Below, one piece after another: positions 6,823 through 14,304 of a stretch of DNA of 18,740 bases. This DNA is from JAZKFT01 sp043760535. Lineage in GTDB: Bacteria; Bacteroidota; Bacteroidia; Chitinophagales; Chitinophagaceae. A program made the translations under genes and the position numbers. The notes under the pieces are model-generated. The model was given only the letters and a program-made list of their open reading frames with translations, was not told the origin of the DNA and did no database searches. Within the stretch, counting starts at the first letter, position 1; each line of letters begins with the position of its first letter. The stretch is from NCBI GenBank assembly GCA_043760535.1, contig JAYUOV010000056.1:1-18740 (forward strand), in the 5' to 3' direction.

Positions 6823-8532
6823 ATGGAAAAAAGATGGAACGTATTGCAGGCCGATAGGGCGATTGTTTCGGAATTGCAACAATCACTCGGTATTAACAAT
6901 ACTATCTGCATGATATTGGCTAAAAGAGGTATAGACACTTTTGAGAAATCGAAAAACTTCTACCGCCCTCAGCTTACACATATTCACAGCCCATGGCTTA
7001 TGAAAGATATGGCTAAGGCTGTAAGTCGCATCAGTAATGCTTTTAAGCAGGGCGAAAAAGTGATGGTGTACGGAGATTACGATGTAGATGGTACCGCTTC
7101 TGTAGCCATTATGTATCAGTTTTTAAAAACTCAATATAGCGATGTGGAATACTATATACCTCATCGCTATCGTGAAGGTTATGGTATTAGCAAAACCGGT
7201 ATTGATTATGCTAAAGAAAATAATTTTTCTTTAATTATTTGTTTAGACTGCGGTATTAAATCGGTGGAAATGATTGGTTATGCAAAAGCCCTTTGTATTG
7301 ATTTTATTGTATGCGACCACCATCTACCCGATGAGGAGTTACCCGATGCTATAGCCATCCTAAATGCAAAACAACCAAATTGTGCCTATCCGTATAAAGA
7401 ACTATGCGGGTGCGGTGTTGGACTAAAACTAATACAAGCACTTTGTGAACACTATAACCTGCCTGATGAGGCTTGGATGGAATACCTAGATCTTACAGCA
7501 ATAGCCATAGCGGCAGATATCGTTCCTATGACTGGCGAAAACAGGGCGATTGCCTATTTTGGCTTAAAAAAAGTAAATCAAAACCCATCCACCGGCATTA
7601 AAGCTTTAATGGAACTAGCGGCACTAACTGGTACAGTACATATTACAAATCTTGTATTTATTATAGCACCAAGAGTTAATGCAGCAGGCCGTATGGACGA
7701 TGCAAAAAAAGCGGTGCAAATGTTTATAGAAAAAGATTATAACCAAGCTTTGGAACTGGCAAAACTGTTACATATAGACAACACCGACCGTAAAGAGGCA
7801 GATAGTACAATTACTGAAGAAGCAGTCGCTTTAATAGAAGGAGATTGTTCTCAAATAACAAAAAAAACTACCGTATTATACCAAAGTCACTGGCATAAAG
7901 GCGTAGTAGGTATAGTGGCTTCCAGATTAATTGATAAATTTTACAGACCTACGATAATACTAACCAGCAGCAATGGCAAAGTTTCTGGTTCGGCACGAAG
8001 TGTTACCGGTTTTAATGTATATGAAGCAATTCACCTATGTAAAGATTTACTGGATAGCTATGGCGGCCATTTTTATGCAGCAGGCCTTACAATGAAACCA
8101 GAAAATGTAACTGCTTTTCAAGCCAGGTTTGAAGAGGTAGTTAGTAGCAGCATTAAAGCAGAAATGCTTACGCCCGAAATAGTAATTGATGCCGAAATAT
8201 TGTTTAAAGAAATTACACCAAGCCTCTTTAAAATGATATGCCAGATGGAACCATTTGGACCGGAAAACCTAAGACCAGTTTTTGTTGCCAGAAATGTATT
8301 AGAAACTGGCTACAGCAGGGTTCTTAAAGAAGCACACATAAAATTTTACTTGAAACAAAAGGATAAAGTATGGGAAGGTATTGGATTTAATATGGCCGAT
8401 AAATTTCTATTACTGCAGCCCAACCAGCCTGTAGATGTGGTATTTACTTTGGATGAAAACGAATGGAATGGAGAAAAGAAATTACAACTAAAAGTAATAG
8501 ACTTTAGATGGCCAGCATTGGTAAAAGAATAA
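6823..8532 (+). CDS. recJ: Single-stranded-DNA-specific exonuclease RecJ
   Basis: RecJ degrades single-stranded DNA from the 5' end in recombination, mismatch and base-excision repair. At 569 residues it has full family length. The DHH core shows G-D-Y-D-V-D-G-T (84-91), Asp142 in L-D-C-G, C-D-H-H (164-167), G-C-G-V-G (196-200), a D-L-T-A-I-A-I-A-A-D-I-V-P segment (223-235) and A-P-R-V-N-A-A-G-R-M-D-D (282-293). The DHHA1 part shows H-W-H-K-G-V-V-G-I-V-A-S-R (356-368), G-S-A-R (389-392) and G-G-H-F-Y-A-A-G (414-421). A C-terminal nucleic-acid-binding (OB-like) region follows from about 450. All metal ligands expected for activity appear present. The ATG at 6823 is immediately preceded by the G-rich repeat element; no usual promoter is visible there, so it may be read from the polyprenyl synthase promoter. 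Confidence 0.96.
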   Translation: MEKRWNVLQADRAIVSELQQSLGINNTICMILAKRGIDTFEKSKNFYRPQLTHIHSPWLMKDMAKAVSRISNAFKQGEKVMVYGDYDVDGTASVAIMYQFLKTQYSDVEYYIPHRYREGYGISKTGIDYAKENNFSLIICLDCGIKSVEMIGYAKALCIDFIVCDHHLPDEELPDAIAILNAKQPNCAYPYKELCGCGVGLKLIQALCEHYNLPDEAWMEYLDLTAIAIAADIVPMTGENRAIAYFGLKKVNQNPSTGIKALMELAALTGTVHITNLVFIIAPRVNAAGRMDDAKKAVQMFIEKDYNQALELAKLLHIDNTDRKEADSTITEEAVALIEGDCSQITKKTTVLYQSHWHKGVVGIVASRLIDKFYRPTIILTSSNGKVSGSARSVTGFNVYEAIHLCKDLLDSYGGHFYAAGLTMKPENVTAFQARFEEVVSSSIKAEMLTPEIVIDAEILFKEITPSLFKMICQMEPFGPENLRPVFVARNVLETGYSRVLKEAHIKFYLKQKDKVWEGIGFNMADKFLLLQPNQPVDVVFTLDENEWNGEKKLQLKVIDFRWPALVKE

Positions 8533-8596
8533 CTATTGAAATGATACTGTTACAGTAAAATTATAACAATAGCCACAAAACCAACACTACTACCAA

Positions 8597-9256
8597 ATGA
8601 AATTCATTATATATTTTTTCTATTTATCATGGAACTGGAACCTACGCCTGGCCTGGTTTGTACTGTACCATGAAATTAAGGGCGAAAAAAAATATCAGCA
8701 AAAAACTATAGGTATAGATAATCTCAAAAAAGAAATTCCGGAAGCCGAACTGGAACATGCAAGTGTGTACCAGCCTATTAATTATTACACCGCAGAAATG
8801 CTTTTAGAACAAACATATTTAGAAGATACTCAAGGCACTTTGTTAGATATGGGCTGTGGTAAAGGAAGAATTTTTGGCATAGGTGCCGCATATCATTTTA
8901 AGCATATTATTGGAGTAGATTTTTCGCAAAGCCTATGTAATTATGCACAAAAAAATGCAGAAATTATTATGTCGGCAAACAAGTCTGTTCAGATAGAAAT
9001 AACCTGTGCAGATGCAGGAACATATAGCATTCCGATTACGGTAACTACCATTTTTCTTTTCAACCCCTTTGACAGCTTTGTAATGCGAAAAATGTTACAG
9101 CGGCTAAAAGAAAGCCTTCAAAAAAAACCAAGACCTATTAAAGTTTTATATGCCAATCCTGTTTGTAAAAATCTGTTTACCGAAGCAGGTTTTATAGAAA
9201 CTTACTACTTTAAAAAACTAACTTATTTAGAAGGATGTGTGTTAGAAAGAGAATGA
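8597..9256 (+). CDS. Class I SAM-dependent methyltransferase, substrate unknown
   Basis: A 219-residue protein with a Rossmann-type methyltransferase core. Motif I is L-L-D-M-G-C-G-K-G-R (82-91), which binds S-adenosylmethionine. Strand 2 ends in G-V-D-F-S with Asp108, which should contact the ribose. Asp139 sits in C-A-D-A, and motif IV reads F-L-F-N-P-F (153-158). The N-terminal 25 residues are hydrophobic and aromatic (I-I-Y-F-F-Y-L, then W-N-W-N-L-R), which could be a membrane-associated helix or a substrate-binding cap. It follows recJ by 64 bases on the same strand and may be read through from it. The family is large and nothing nearby indicates the substrate; small molecule, lipid and protein targets all remain open. 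Confidence 0.82.
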   Translation: MKFIIYFFYLSWNWNLRLAWFVLYHEIKGEKKYQQKTIGIDNLKKEIPEAELEHASVYQPINYYTAEMLLEQTYLEDTQGTLLDMGCGKGRIFGIGAAYHFKHIIGVDFSQSLCNYAQKNAEIIMSANKSVQIEITCADAGTYSIPITVTTIFLFNPFDSFVMRKMLQRLKESLQKKPRPIKVLYANPVCKNLFTEAGFIETYYFKKLTYLEGCVLERE

Positions 9257-9381
9257 AACATTCAGCACTTTTTAAGGTTTAAAACTTCTACGCTTGTTTT
9301 TAGTGATACTATCACCTATAAAATATAAAAAAATCTTTTGCTGGTATCCAAAAGGTTTTGAATAGAATTTACTGTAATTAT

Positions 9382-9762
9382 TTATTTGGCGGCAACCACT
9401 TCGCCAGTAATAGTAAGGATTTTGGTTTCTGCTACATTTACCAGTTTTATTGTTACTTTTTTAGTAAAGCTTCCGGCATTTTTGGCATCGTATGTCACCT
9501 TTATAGTACCAGGTTTTCCCTTCATTATGGGTTTGGTAGGGTAAATGGGAGTGGTACATCCGCACTCGGCCACAGCACTTTCTATTATTAACGGAGCCTT
9601 GCCGGGATTGGTAAACTTAAACTCGTAAGCTACAGGCTTGTTCTGTATTACCTTACCAAATGCCCAGGCATTTTTTTCAAATTTTATCAGGCTATCCACT
9701 TTCAACTGTGCATTTACAGTAGCTCCAATAAACAACGCTATGCCAAACAATATCGACTTCAT
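9382..9762 (-). CDS. Secreted DUF1573 protein (short form)
   Basis: A 126-residue exported protein. The likely start is the ATG at 9762, which begins a clean signal peptide (M-K-S-I-L-F-G-I-A-L-F-I-G-A-T-V-N-A-Q). Upstream extension in the same frame runs through a terminator hairpin and is not credible. The mature protein is one DUF1573 domain, an immunoglobulin-like fold common in Bacteroidota envelopes. The signature is the E-C-G-C-T-T-P motif, preceded by F-T-N-P-G-K-A-P-L and followed by V-T-Y-D-A-K-N-A-G-S-F-T-K-K-V-T-I. The molecular role of the family is unknown. It lies downstream of a longer paralogue on the same strand, with a terminator between them, and converges with the methyltransferase gene. 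Confidence 0.85.
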   Translation of the reverse strand: MKSILFGIALFIGATVNAQLKVDSLIKFEKNAWAFGKVIQNKPVAYEFKFTNPGKAPLIIESAVAECGCTTPIYPTKPIMKGKPGTIKVTYDAKNAGSFTKKVTIKLVNVAETKILTITGEVVAAK

Positions 9763-9792
9763 AATTTTTGTTTTAATATTTAATGATGCTTT

Positions 9793-9800
9793 CAAAAATA
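9793..9800 (-). promoter_or_regulatory. Possible -7 box of the short DUF1573 gene
   Basis: On the minus strand the sequence is TATTTTTG, a full match to TAnnTTTG, 30 bases before the ATG at 9762. The same bases are the T-tract of the preceding terminator, so its reading as a promoter is uncertain. No TTG occurs at the -33 spacing. Confidence 0.3.
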
Positions 9801-9826
9801 AGAGACGCAATAAAATTGCGTCTCTT
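9800..9826 (-). terminator. Intrinsic terminator between the two DUF1573 genes
   Basis: A perfect 12-base-pair stem (9800-9811 with 9815-9826) closes a 3-base loop, followed on the minus strand by ATTTTTG. It lies 39 bases beyond the stop of the longer DUF1573 gene and should limit read-through into the shorter one. Confidence 0.82.
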
Positions 9827-9865
9827 GATGGTAAAGTGTTTAAACCCAATCGGTATTATCTAAAA

Positions 9866-10402
9866 TTAATTCTGCACTTTACCAACCCCATTATTTTGTG
9901 GAGCAGGAGTAGCAGGTGTGCTAAAAACAGAACCAGTAATATTGATTACTTTTTGCTGCCCGCCATTATAAGTAATAGTAACCGGTTTGGTAAATGCTCC
10001 TTCTGCGGCGGCATTGTAACCTACGGTAATTTTAAAATCTTCACCTGCTGCATACGGGCCTGCATTCCAAACTGGTGTAGTACATCCACAGCCAGCCTGA
10101 ACCATTTCCAATTTCAAAGAATCTTTACCTGTATTTTTTAATAAAAACTCCGTTGTTACTGCTTTTCCCTGAGGTATTTTTCCAAAATCGTGTGTGGTTT
10201 CATTCATCCACAATGCATCTACAACAGTTTTCTTTTCTTCTTCTGGTTTACTTACTTGTACACCTGCAATTGGGGCTGCTGTGGCAGGACTAACCACTTT
10301 AGTTGATCCAGTTTTTTTTGCAGGTTTTTTTGCAGTTTTTTGAGCGAAAGAAGATGCAGCTATCAGCAAGCCTGCAGCAAGTAGTAAAAAGTTCCTTTTC
10401 AT
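9866..10402 (-). CDS. Secreted DUF1573 protein with Lys/Pro/Ala-rich linker
   Basis: A 178-residue exported protein. The signal peptide is residues 1-20 (M-K-R-N-F, then a hydrophobic run ending S-S-F-A-Q). Next comes a low-complexity, positively charged linker with K-T-A-K-K-P-A-K-K repeats (about 21-55). The DUF1573 domain covers about 65-160, with H-D-F-G-K-I-P-Q-G, F-L-L-K-N-T-G-K-D and the G-C-G-C-T-T-P motif (104-110). The tail is Pro- and Asn-rich. It is a paralogue of the next gene, sharing the C-G-C-T-T-P core and the spacing to G-A/S-F-T-K-x-V-T-I. It is divergent from the E1 dehydrogenase gene, with a 191-base AT-rich spacer that must hold both promoters. On the minus strand a TACTTTTA sequence (plus-strand 10442-10449) is a weak -7 candidate for this gene. 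Function is unknown. Confidence 0.87.
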   Translation of the reverse strand: MKRNFLLLAAGLLIAASSFAQKTAKKPAKKTGSTKVVSPATAAPIAGVQVSKPEEEKKTVVDALWMNETTHDFGKIPQGKAVTTEFLLKNTGKDSLKLEMVQAGCGCTTPVWNAGPYAAGEDFKITVGYNAAAEGAFTKPVTITYNGGQQKVINITGSVFSTPATPAPQNNGVGKVQN

Positions 10403-10581
10403 AATTTTATTTTTTTTGATTTATTTTTTTAATTAACAGTGTAAAAGTATTTCAATTTTTGTTTTATTTCTGCGATTTAGTGTTAAAAAGTTTTTTTTCG
10501 ATTTTTAAAATGATAAAAATGGTATTGAGATCTGTTTTAACCGACGTATTATTTCCTTATTTTCCATGATGCCTGAATCAA

Positions 10582-10589
10582 TACTTTTG
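10582..10589 (+). promoter_or_regulatory. -7 box of the E1 dehydrogenase gene (leaderless arrangement)
   Basis: TACTTTTG matches TAnnTTTG exactly and ends only four bases before the ATG at 10594. With the usual distance the transcript would start at or next to the A of the start codon, giving a leaderless mRNA. The -33 position holds TTT rather than TTG. Confidence 0.45.
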
Positions 10590-10593
10590 CTGC

Positions 10594-12981
10594 ATGGAAA
10601 ACATTGCTAATGCCCCTACGCTGGAACAGTTATCATTTGACAAGTTCCGAGCCGAGGTTTTAAAAGATTACCGTATTGCATGTATCAGCCGCGAAGCCAG
10701 CCTGCTTGGCAGACGAGAAGTACTTACTGGCAAAGCCAAGTTTGGCATTTTTGGCGATGGCAAAGAAATAGCTCAAATAGCGATCAGCAAGTTTTTTCAG
10801 GCGGGTGACTGGCGTAGCGGTTATTACCGGGATCAAACTTTTGCCTTTGCAGCAGGTTTTGCTACAGTAGAACAATTTTTTGCGCAGCTATACGCCGACC
10901 CGGACTCAAGCCACGACCCATTTAGTGCAGGCAGGCAAATGAATTCGCATTTTGCAACACCTAATGTAGATGCACACGGCAACTGGGCAAATGTGGCAGT
11001 ACAAAAAAATACAGCTAGCGATATGGCTCCAACTGCTGCCCAAATGCCTAGGTCGCTGGGTTTAGCATTTGCATCTAGAAGCTTTCGTAGGGTGCCACAG
11101 CTTCAGCAATTAAAAGAACTTAGTAATAATGGCAATGAAATATGCTTTTGCACCATTGGCGATGCCAGTACCAGCGAAGGTCATTTTTGGGAGACATTAA
11201 ATGCAGCAGGCGTGTTGCAGGTGCCATTGGCCATTTTTGTGTACGATGATGGCTACGGCATTTCTGTTCCAAAAAAATACCAAACCACCAAGGCTTCTAT
11301 TTCAGCCGCAGCAAATGGTTTCCAGAAAATGGAAGGCACCAATGGGGTACATATTTATAAGGTTAAGGCTTGGGATTATGCAGGCATGTGCGAAGTATTT
11401 GAGCAGGCTTTGGGGCAAATGAGAGAAAACCATGTACCTGCTTTATTTCATATAGAAGAAGTAACGCAGCCGCAAGGCCACAGCACTAGCGGCAGCCACG
11501 AAAGGTATAAAACAGTAGAAAGGCTTGAATGGGAAAGAGAATGGGACGGCATTAAAAAAATGAAAGAGTGGATAGTGGAAAATAACTTGTGCGATGATGA
11601 AGAACTTTCGCAGATAGAAATGGAAGCTAAAGAACATGTAAAAGAAAGTAAACAGTATGCATGGGCTGCTTACACTACACCCATTAAGGAGCAGGTAAAA
11701 AAAGTGCTTGAACTGTGCGACGCCATTATAGGCGGCGGAGCTGATACAGAGGGAATGCTAAAAAAATACCGCACCGCACTTGCCGCTAACCGTGAACCTA
11801 TGCGAAGAGAGGTTATGAAAACACTAGCCACTGCCATTGACTTTTGTGGCAATAGCCATCAATGTACCGAACTAAAAAACTATTACCAGCAACTGCTAAA
11901 CGAAAACAAAGCACTATACAATTCTCATTTATATAACCAAGGGCCAAAAAGTGCCCTAAAGGTTGCGGAACTAAAGGCTGTTTTTAACGAGCACAGTAAA
12001 ACTTTAAATGGCTACGAAGTATTGAATCACTATTTCGATCAGCTATTTACCAACAATAGTAAAGTAGTAGCCTTTGGCGAAGACGTGGGCTTTATAGGCG
12101 ATGTAAACCAGGGCTTTAGCGGCCTGCAAGAAAAGCATGGCAAAGAACGAATTTTTGATACCGGCATACGAGAGCTAACCATCATGGGACAGGGTATTGG
12201 CCTTGCTTTACGTGGGCTGCGGCCGATAGCCGAAATTCAATACCTAGATTATTTACTTTACGGCTTGCAGCCTTTGAGCGATGATGTGGCCACACTGCAT
12301 TACCGCACCGTGGGCAAGCAAAGCTGTCCGCTTATAGTGCGTACCCGTGGCCACCGACTCGAAGGTATTTGGCATAGCGGAAGCCCAATGGGCATGATAA
12401 TCAGCAGCCTTAGAGGCATGTATGTATGTGTGCCCAGAAATATGGTACAAGCTGCCGGCATGTATAATACGCTCTTACAGGGCAACGACCCTGGGCTAGT
12501 GGTAGAATGCCTGAACGGCTACCGCCTGAAAGAAAAAATGCCTGAAAACTTATTAGAATTTACCGTACCACTCGGCATACCAGAAATAATAAAAGAAGGC
12601 ACGGATATTACCATCGTTTCTTATGGCTCTACCCTACGGATTATTAACGAAGCCATACTAAGGCTAGAAAGGTTAAACATTAGTGTGGAATTGGTAGATG
12701 TACAAACGTTGCTGCCTTTTGATACCAACCATGCCATTCTTGCATCGCTTAAAAAAACCAACCGCATTTTATTTGTGGATGAAGATGTGCCAGGTGGCGG
12801 AGCAGCATACATGTTTAATAAAGTGATGGAAGAGCAGGGAGGCTATAAATGGCTGGATGTGGCACCACGAACGCTAACAGGACAACCACATAGGCCCGCT
12901 TACGGCAGCGATGGCGACTATTTTAGCAAACCTAATAAAGAAGATGTGGTAAGAGTGGTAAAAGAAATGATGGCAGAATAG
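10594..12981 (+). CDS. 2-oxo acid dehydrogenase E1 component, fused alpha and beta subunits
   Basis: A thiamine-diphosphate enzyme of 795 residues that decarboxylates a 2-oxo acid and passes the acyl group to the lipoyl arm of E2. Alpha half (about 20-350): Y-Y-R-D-Q-T-F (77-83), the thiamine site G-D-A-S-T-S-E-G to Asn203 (189-203), Y-G-I-S (221-224), and the loop H-S-T-S-G-S-H-E-R-Y-K (296-306). A poorly conserved helical joint covers about 350-470. Beta half (about 470-795): F-G-E-D-V-G (494-499), D-T-G-I-R-E with Glu527 as the likely cofactor-activating residue, and V-R-T-R-G. Single-chain fusions of this kind are common in Bacteroidota and are usually labelled branched-chain (2-oxoisovalerate) dehydrogenase. 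Pyruvate cannot be excluded. No E2 or E3 gene is nearby. The start is fixed by the promoter box just before the ATG. Confidence 0.92.
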   Translation: MENIANAPTLEQLSFDKFRAEVLKDYRIACISREASLLGRREVLTGKAKFGIFGDGKEIAQIAISKFFQAGDWRSGYYRDQTFAFAAGFATVEQFFAQLYADPDSSHDPFSAGRQMNSHFATPNVDAHGNWANVAVQKNTASDMAPTAAQMPRSLGLAFASRSFRRVPQLQQLKELSNNGNEICFCTIGDASTSEGHFWETLNAAGVLQVPLAIFVYDDGYGISVPKKYQTTKASISAAANGFQKMEGTNGVHIYKVKAWDYAGMCEVFEQALGQMRENHVPALFHIEEVTQPQGHSTSGSHERYKTVERLEWEREWDGIKKMKEWIVENNLCDDEELSQIEMEAKEHVKESKQYAWAAYTTPIKEQVKKVLELCDAIIGGGADTEGMLKKYRTALAANREPMRREVMKTLATAIDFCGNSHQCTELKNYYQQLLNENKALYNSHLYNQGPKSALKVAELKAVFNEHSKTLNGYEVLNHYFDQLFTNNSKVVAFGEDVGFIGDVNQGFSGLQEKHGKERIFDTGIRELTIMGQGIGLALRGLRPIAEIQYLDYLLYGLQPLSDDVATLHYRTVGKQSCPLIVRTRGHRLEGIWHSGSPMGMIISSLRGMYVCVPRNMVQAAGMYNTLLQGNDPGLVVECLNGYRLKEKMPENLLEFTVPLGIPEIIKEGTDITIVSYGSTLRIINEAILRLERLNISVELVDVQTLLPFDTNHAILASLKKTNRILFVDEDVPGGGAAYMFNKVMEEQGGYKWLDVAPRTLTGQPHRPAYGSDGDYFSKPNKEDVVRVVKEMMAE

Positions 12982-13547
12982 TTTATTGATTTATTAATTT
13001 AAAAGTAGGTTCAGGTCTCAGAAGGATAGGTTTAAGGTTTAAGTTTCATGATTGAGGAGTTAAGGTTAAATTTGAGAAAACCTAACCCTGTTCACTGAAA
13101 ACACTTTTTGTTACCAGTCTAAAAGCATTTTGAAGATATAATGAAGCATTAATTACCCTTTCATTTCGGGGTAAAGTTAGTGGCAATTACCACCCAATTG
13201 TAAGAGTTAAATTAAACCGTGTGGCGGGTGCAAAAAACAGCGAATAATGCTACCAGCAAAAAAAACTAAAGCAACCCTACAAAACCGTTTACAGGTAATT
13301 ATTGATACGTAGGAATAATGGCAGTGAAAAAAGGAGAAGACGGTGTGGTATTTTTTAAGAAATAGCTAGATCATTATTATGATACCACCCACTCAAAAAA
13401 CCTAGTTGGACGTTTCAGAAAAATTAAGCTCCCATGGAGTATAAGGCAGACCCGTATTTTTACCATAACCAAGCCTGAGCAGGATTTTTTTACAAAATAT
13501 ATTTTTAGTAAATAAAAAACATTCCCCAAAATATTTAGCAAAATAAA
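12982..13547. other. Gene-poor interval with low-complexity repeats and possible coding remnant
   Basis: No convincing gene lies between the E1 gene and ssb. The left part has short repeated GGTTTAAG / GGTTAA units (13030-13067). A weak inverted pair joins GGATAGGTTT (13024-13033) and AAACCTAACCC (13078-13088). A plus-strand frame from an ATG at 13318 runs to 13515 but is broken by a TAG at 13363. I do not recognise its product, and it may be decayed or chance. The 69-codon minus-strand frame at 13377-13586 starts with TTG, reads as random AT-rich sequence, and overlaps the ssb promoter. No tRNA-like structure and no strong terminator after the E1 gene was found. Confidence 0.5.
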
Positions 13548-13578
13548 TTTGGTTGTCAAAAAAATGCTACTACCTTTA
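13548..13578 (+). promoter_or_regulatory. Promoter of ssb
   Basis: TTTG (13548-13551) is followed after exactly 19 bases by TACCTTTA (13571-13578). This is a one-mismatch fit to the Bacteroidota promoter, with the same spacing as the OmpA-gene promoter. The predicted transcription start is near 13583, leaving a leader of about 34 bases before the ssb ATG. Confidence 0.65.
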
Positions 13579-13616
13579 TGCTTCAAAAATAATTTTAAAC
13601 AATAAAAACGAGCACT

Positions 13617-14108
13617 ATGATTAAGTTACAGGTTATCGGAAATCTTGGAAAAGATTCCATCACAAATTTGGTTAACGGAAAAAGCGTTATCAATTTTACC
13701 GTGGCGCACACTGAAAAGTATAAAGACAGCCAGGGTGTACAGAATGAAAAAACCATTTGGGTAGATTGTGCCTATTGGACAGACAGAACTGCCATAGCCC
13801 CCTACTTAAAAAAAGGCACATTAATTTTTGTGGAAGGTGCACCAGAAGTACGCCAGTTTACTCGAAATGATGGCACCTCTGGTTCCAACCTCTCACTAAG
13901 AGTATCCAATGTTCAGTTACTTGGCAGTAAACCAGAAGGTTCTAATGAGGCAACACAGCAAAGCAGTTATAACAATAATAATAACAGCAATAATAACGGC
14001 AATAGCTATCAGCAACAACCGGCCCAGCCGCAACCACAGCAGAGCAGTTATAGCAGCGTACCTGCTGCCAACGAGGTTACTGAGCCCGTAGATGATTTAC
14101 CTTTTTAA
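13617..14108 (+). CDS. ssb: Single-stranded DNA-binding protein
   Basis: SSB coats single-stranded DNA during replication, recombination and repair and recruits partner proteins, RecJ among them in other bacteria. The 163-residue product has an N-terminal OB fold (about 1-105): V-I-G-N-L-G-K-D, V-N-F-T-V-A-type strand I-N-F-T-V-A-H-T, and W-V-D-C-A-Y-W followed by L-K-K-G-T-L-I-F-V-E-G. A disordered linker rich in Asn and Gln follows (about 115-150, with runs of four to five Asn and a Q-P-rich part). It ends in the conserved partner-binding tip D-D-L-P-F. ATG at 13617 is the only sensible start. It is monocistronic, with its own promoter and a strong terminator. In many Bacteroidota ssb sits beside mutY and gldE, but neither is visible here. 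Confidence 0.96.
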   Translation: MIKLQVIGNLGKDSITNLVNGKSVINFTVAHTEKYKDSQGVQNEKTIWVDCAYWTDRTAIAPYLKKGTLIFVEGAPEVRQFTRNDGTSGSNLSLRVSNVQLLGSKPEGSNEATQQSSYNNNNNSNNNGNSYQQQPAQPQPQQSSYSSVPAANEVTEPVDDLPF

Positions 14109-14124
14109 TATTTTTTCCTAAAAT

Positions 14125-14166
14125 AAAACAAAAGCCCTTTGAGATTTTTCAAAGGGCTTTTGTTTT
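14125..14166 (+). terminator. Intrinsic terminator of ssb
   Basis: A perfect 18-base-pair stem (14125-14142 with 14149-14166) closes a 6-base loop, with a GCCCTTTGA core. The downstream arm itself ends in the T-rich tail CTTTTGTTTT. It begins 16 bases after the ssb stop and is nearly symmetric, so it may work in both directions. Confidence 0.9.
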
Positions 14167-14304
14167 GAAGCCGCCCTGCAGGTGTATGTTACTATGCTTT
14201 TTAGCTAAAGATGTGTACAAACAATAGTGAAGCATAGGCATGGCTAAGCTGTGTATTTTCTTAATTGCCGAACCATTAATTTGCACAAAAAAAATGTTTA
14301 AGTT

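Noticed and set aside
9257..9381. Possible bidirectional terminator between the convergent methyltransferase and DUF1573 genes
   Set aside because: Only a 5-base-pair stem with mismatched surroundings could be found; too weak to report as a terminator.
9638..10141. 167-codon plus-strand open frame
   Set aside because: It is antisense to both DUF1573 genes and crosses the terminator between them; the translation is Cys/Asn/Phe-rich with no domain, typical of a shadow frame.
13377..13586. 69-codon minus-strand frame in the gene-poor interval
   Set aside because: It starts with TTG, overlaps the ssb promoter and has random AT-driven composition.
13970..14045. AAT/CAG-rich tandem-like DNA in ssb as a possible repeat array
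   Set aside because: It is the in-frame Asn/Gln linker of SSB, a normal disordered region; there is no spacer-repeat pattern.
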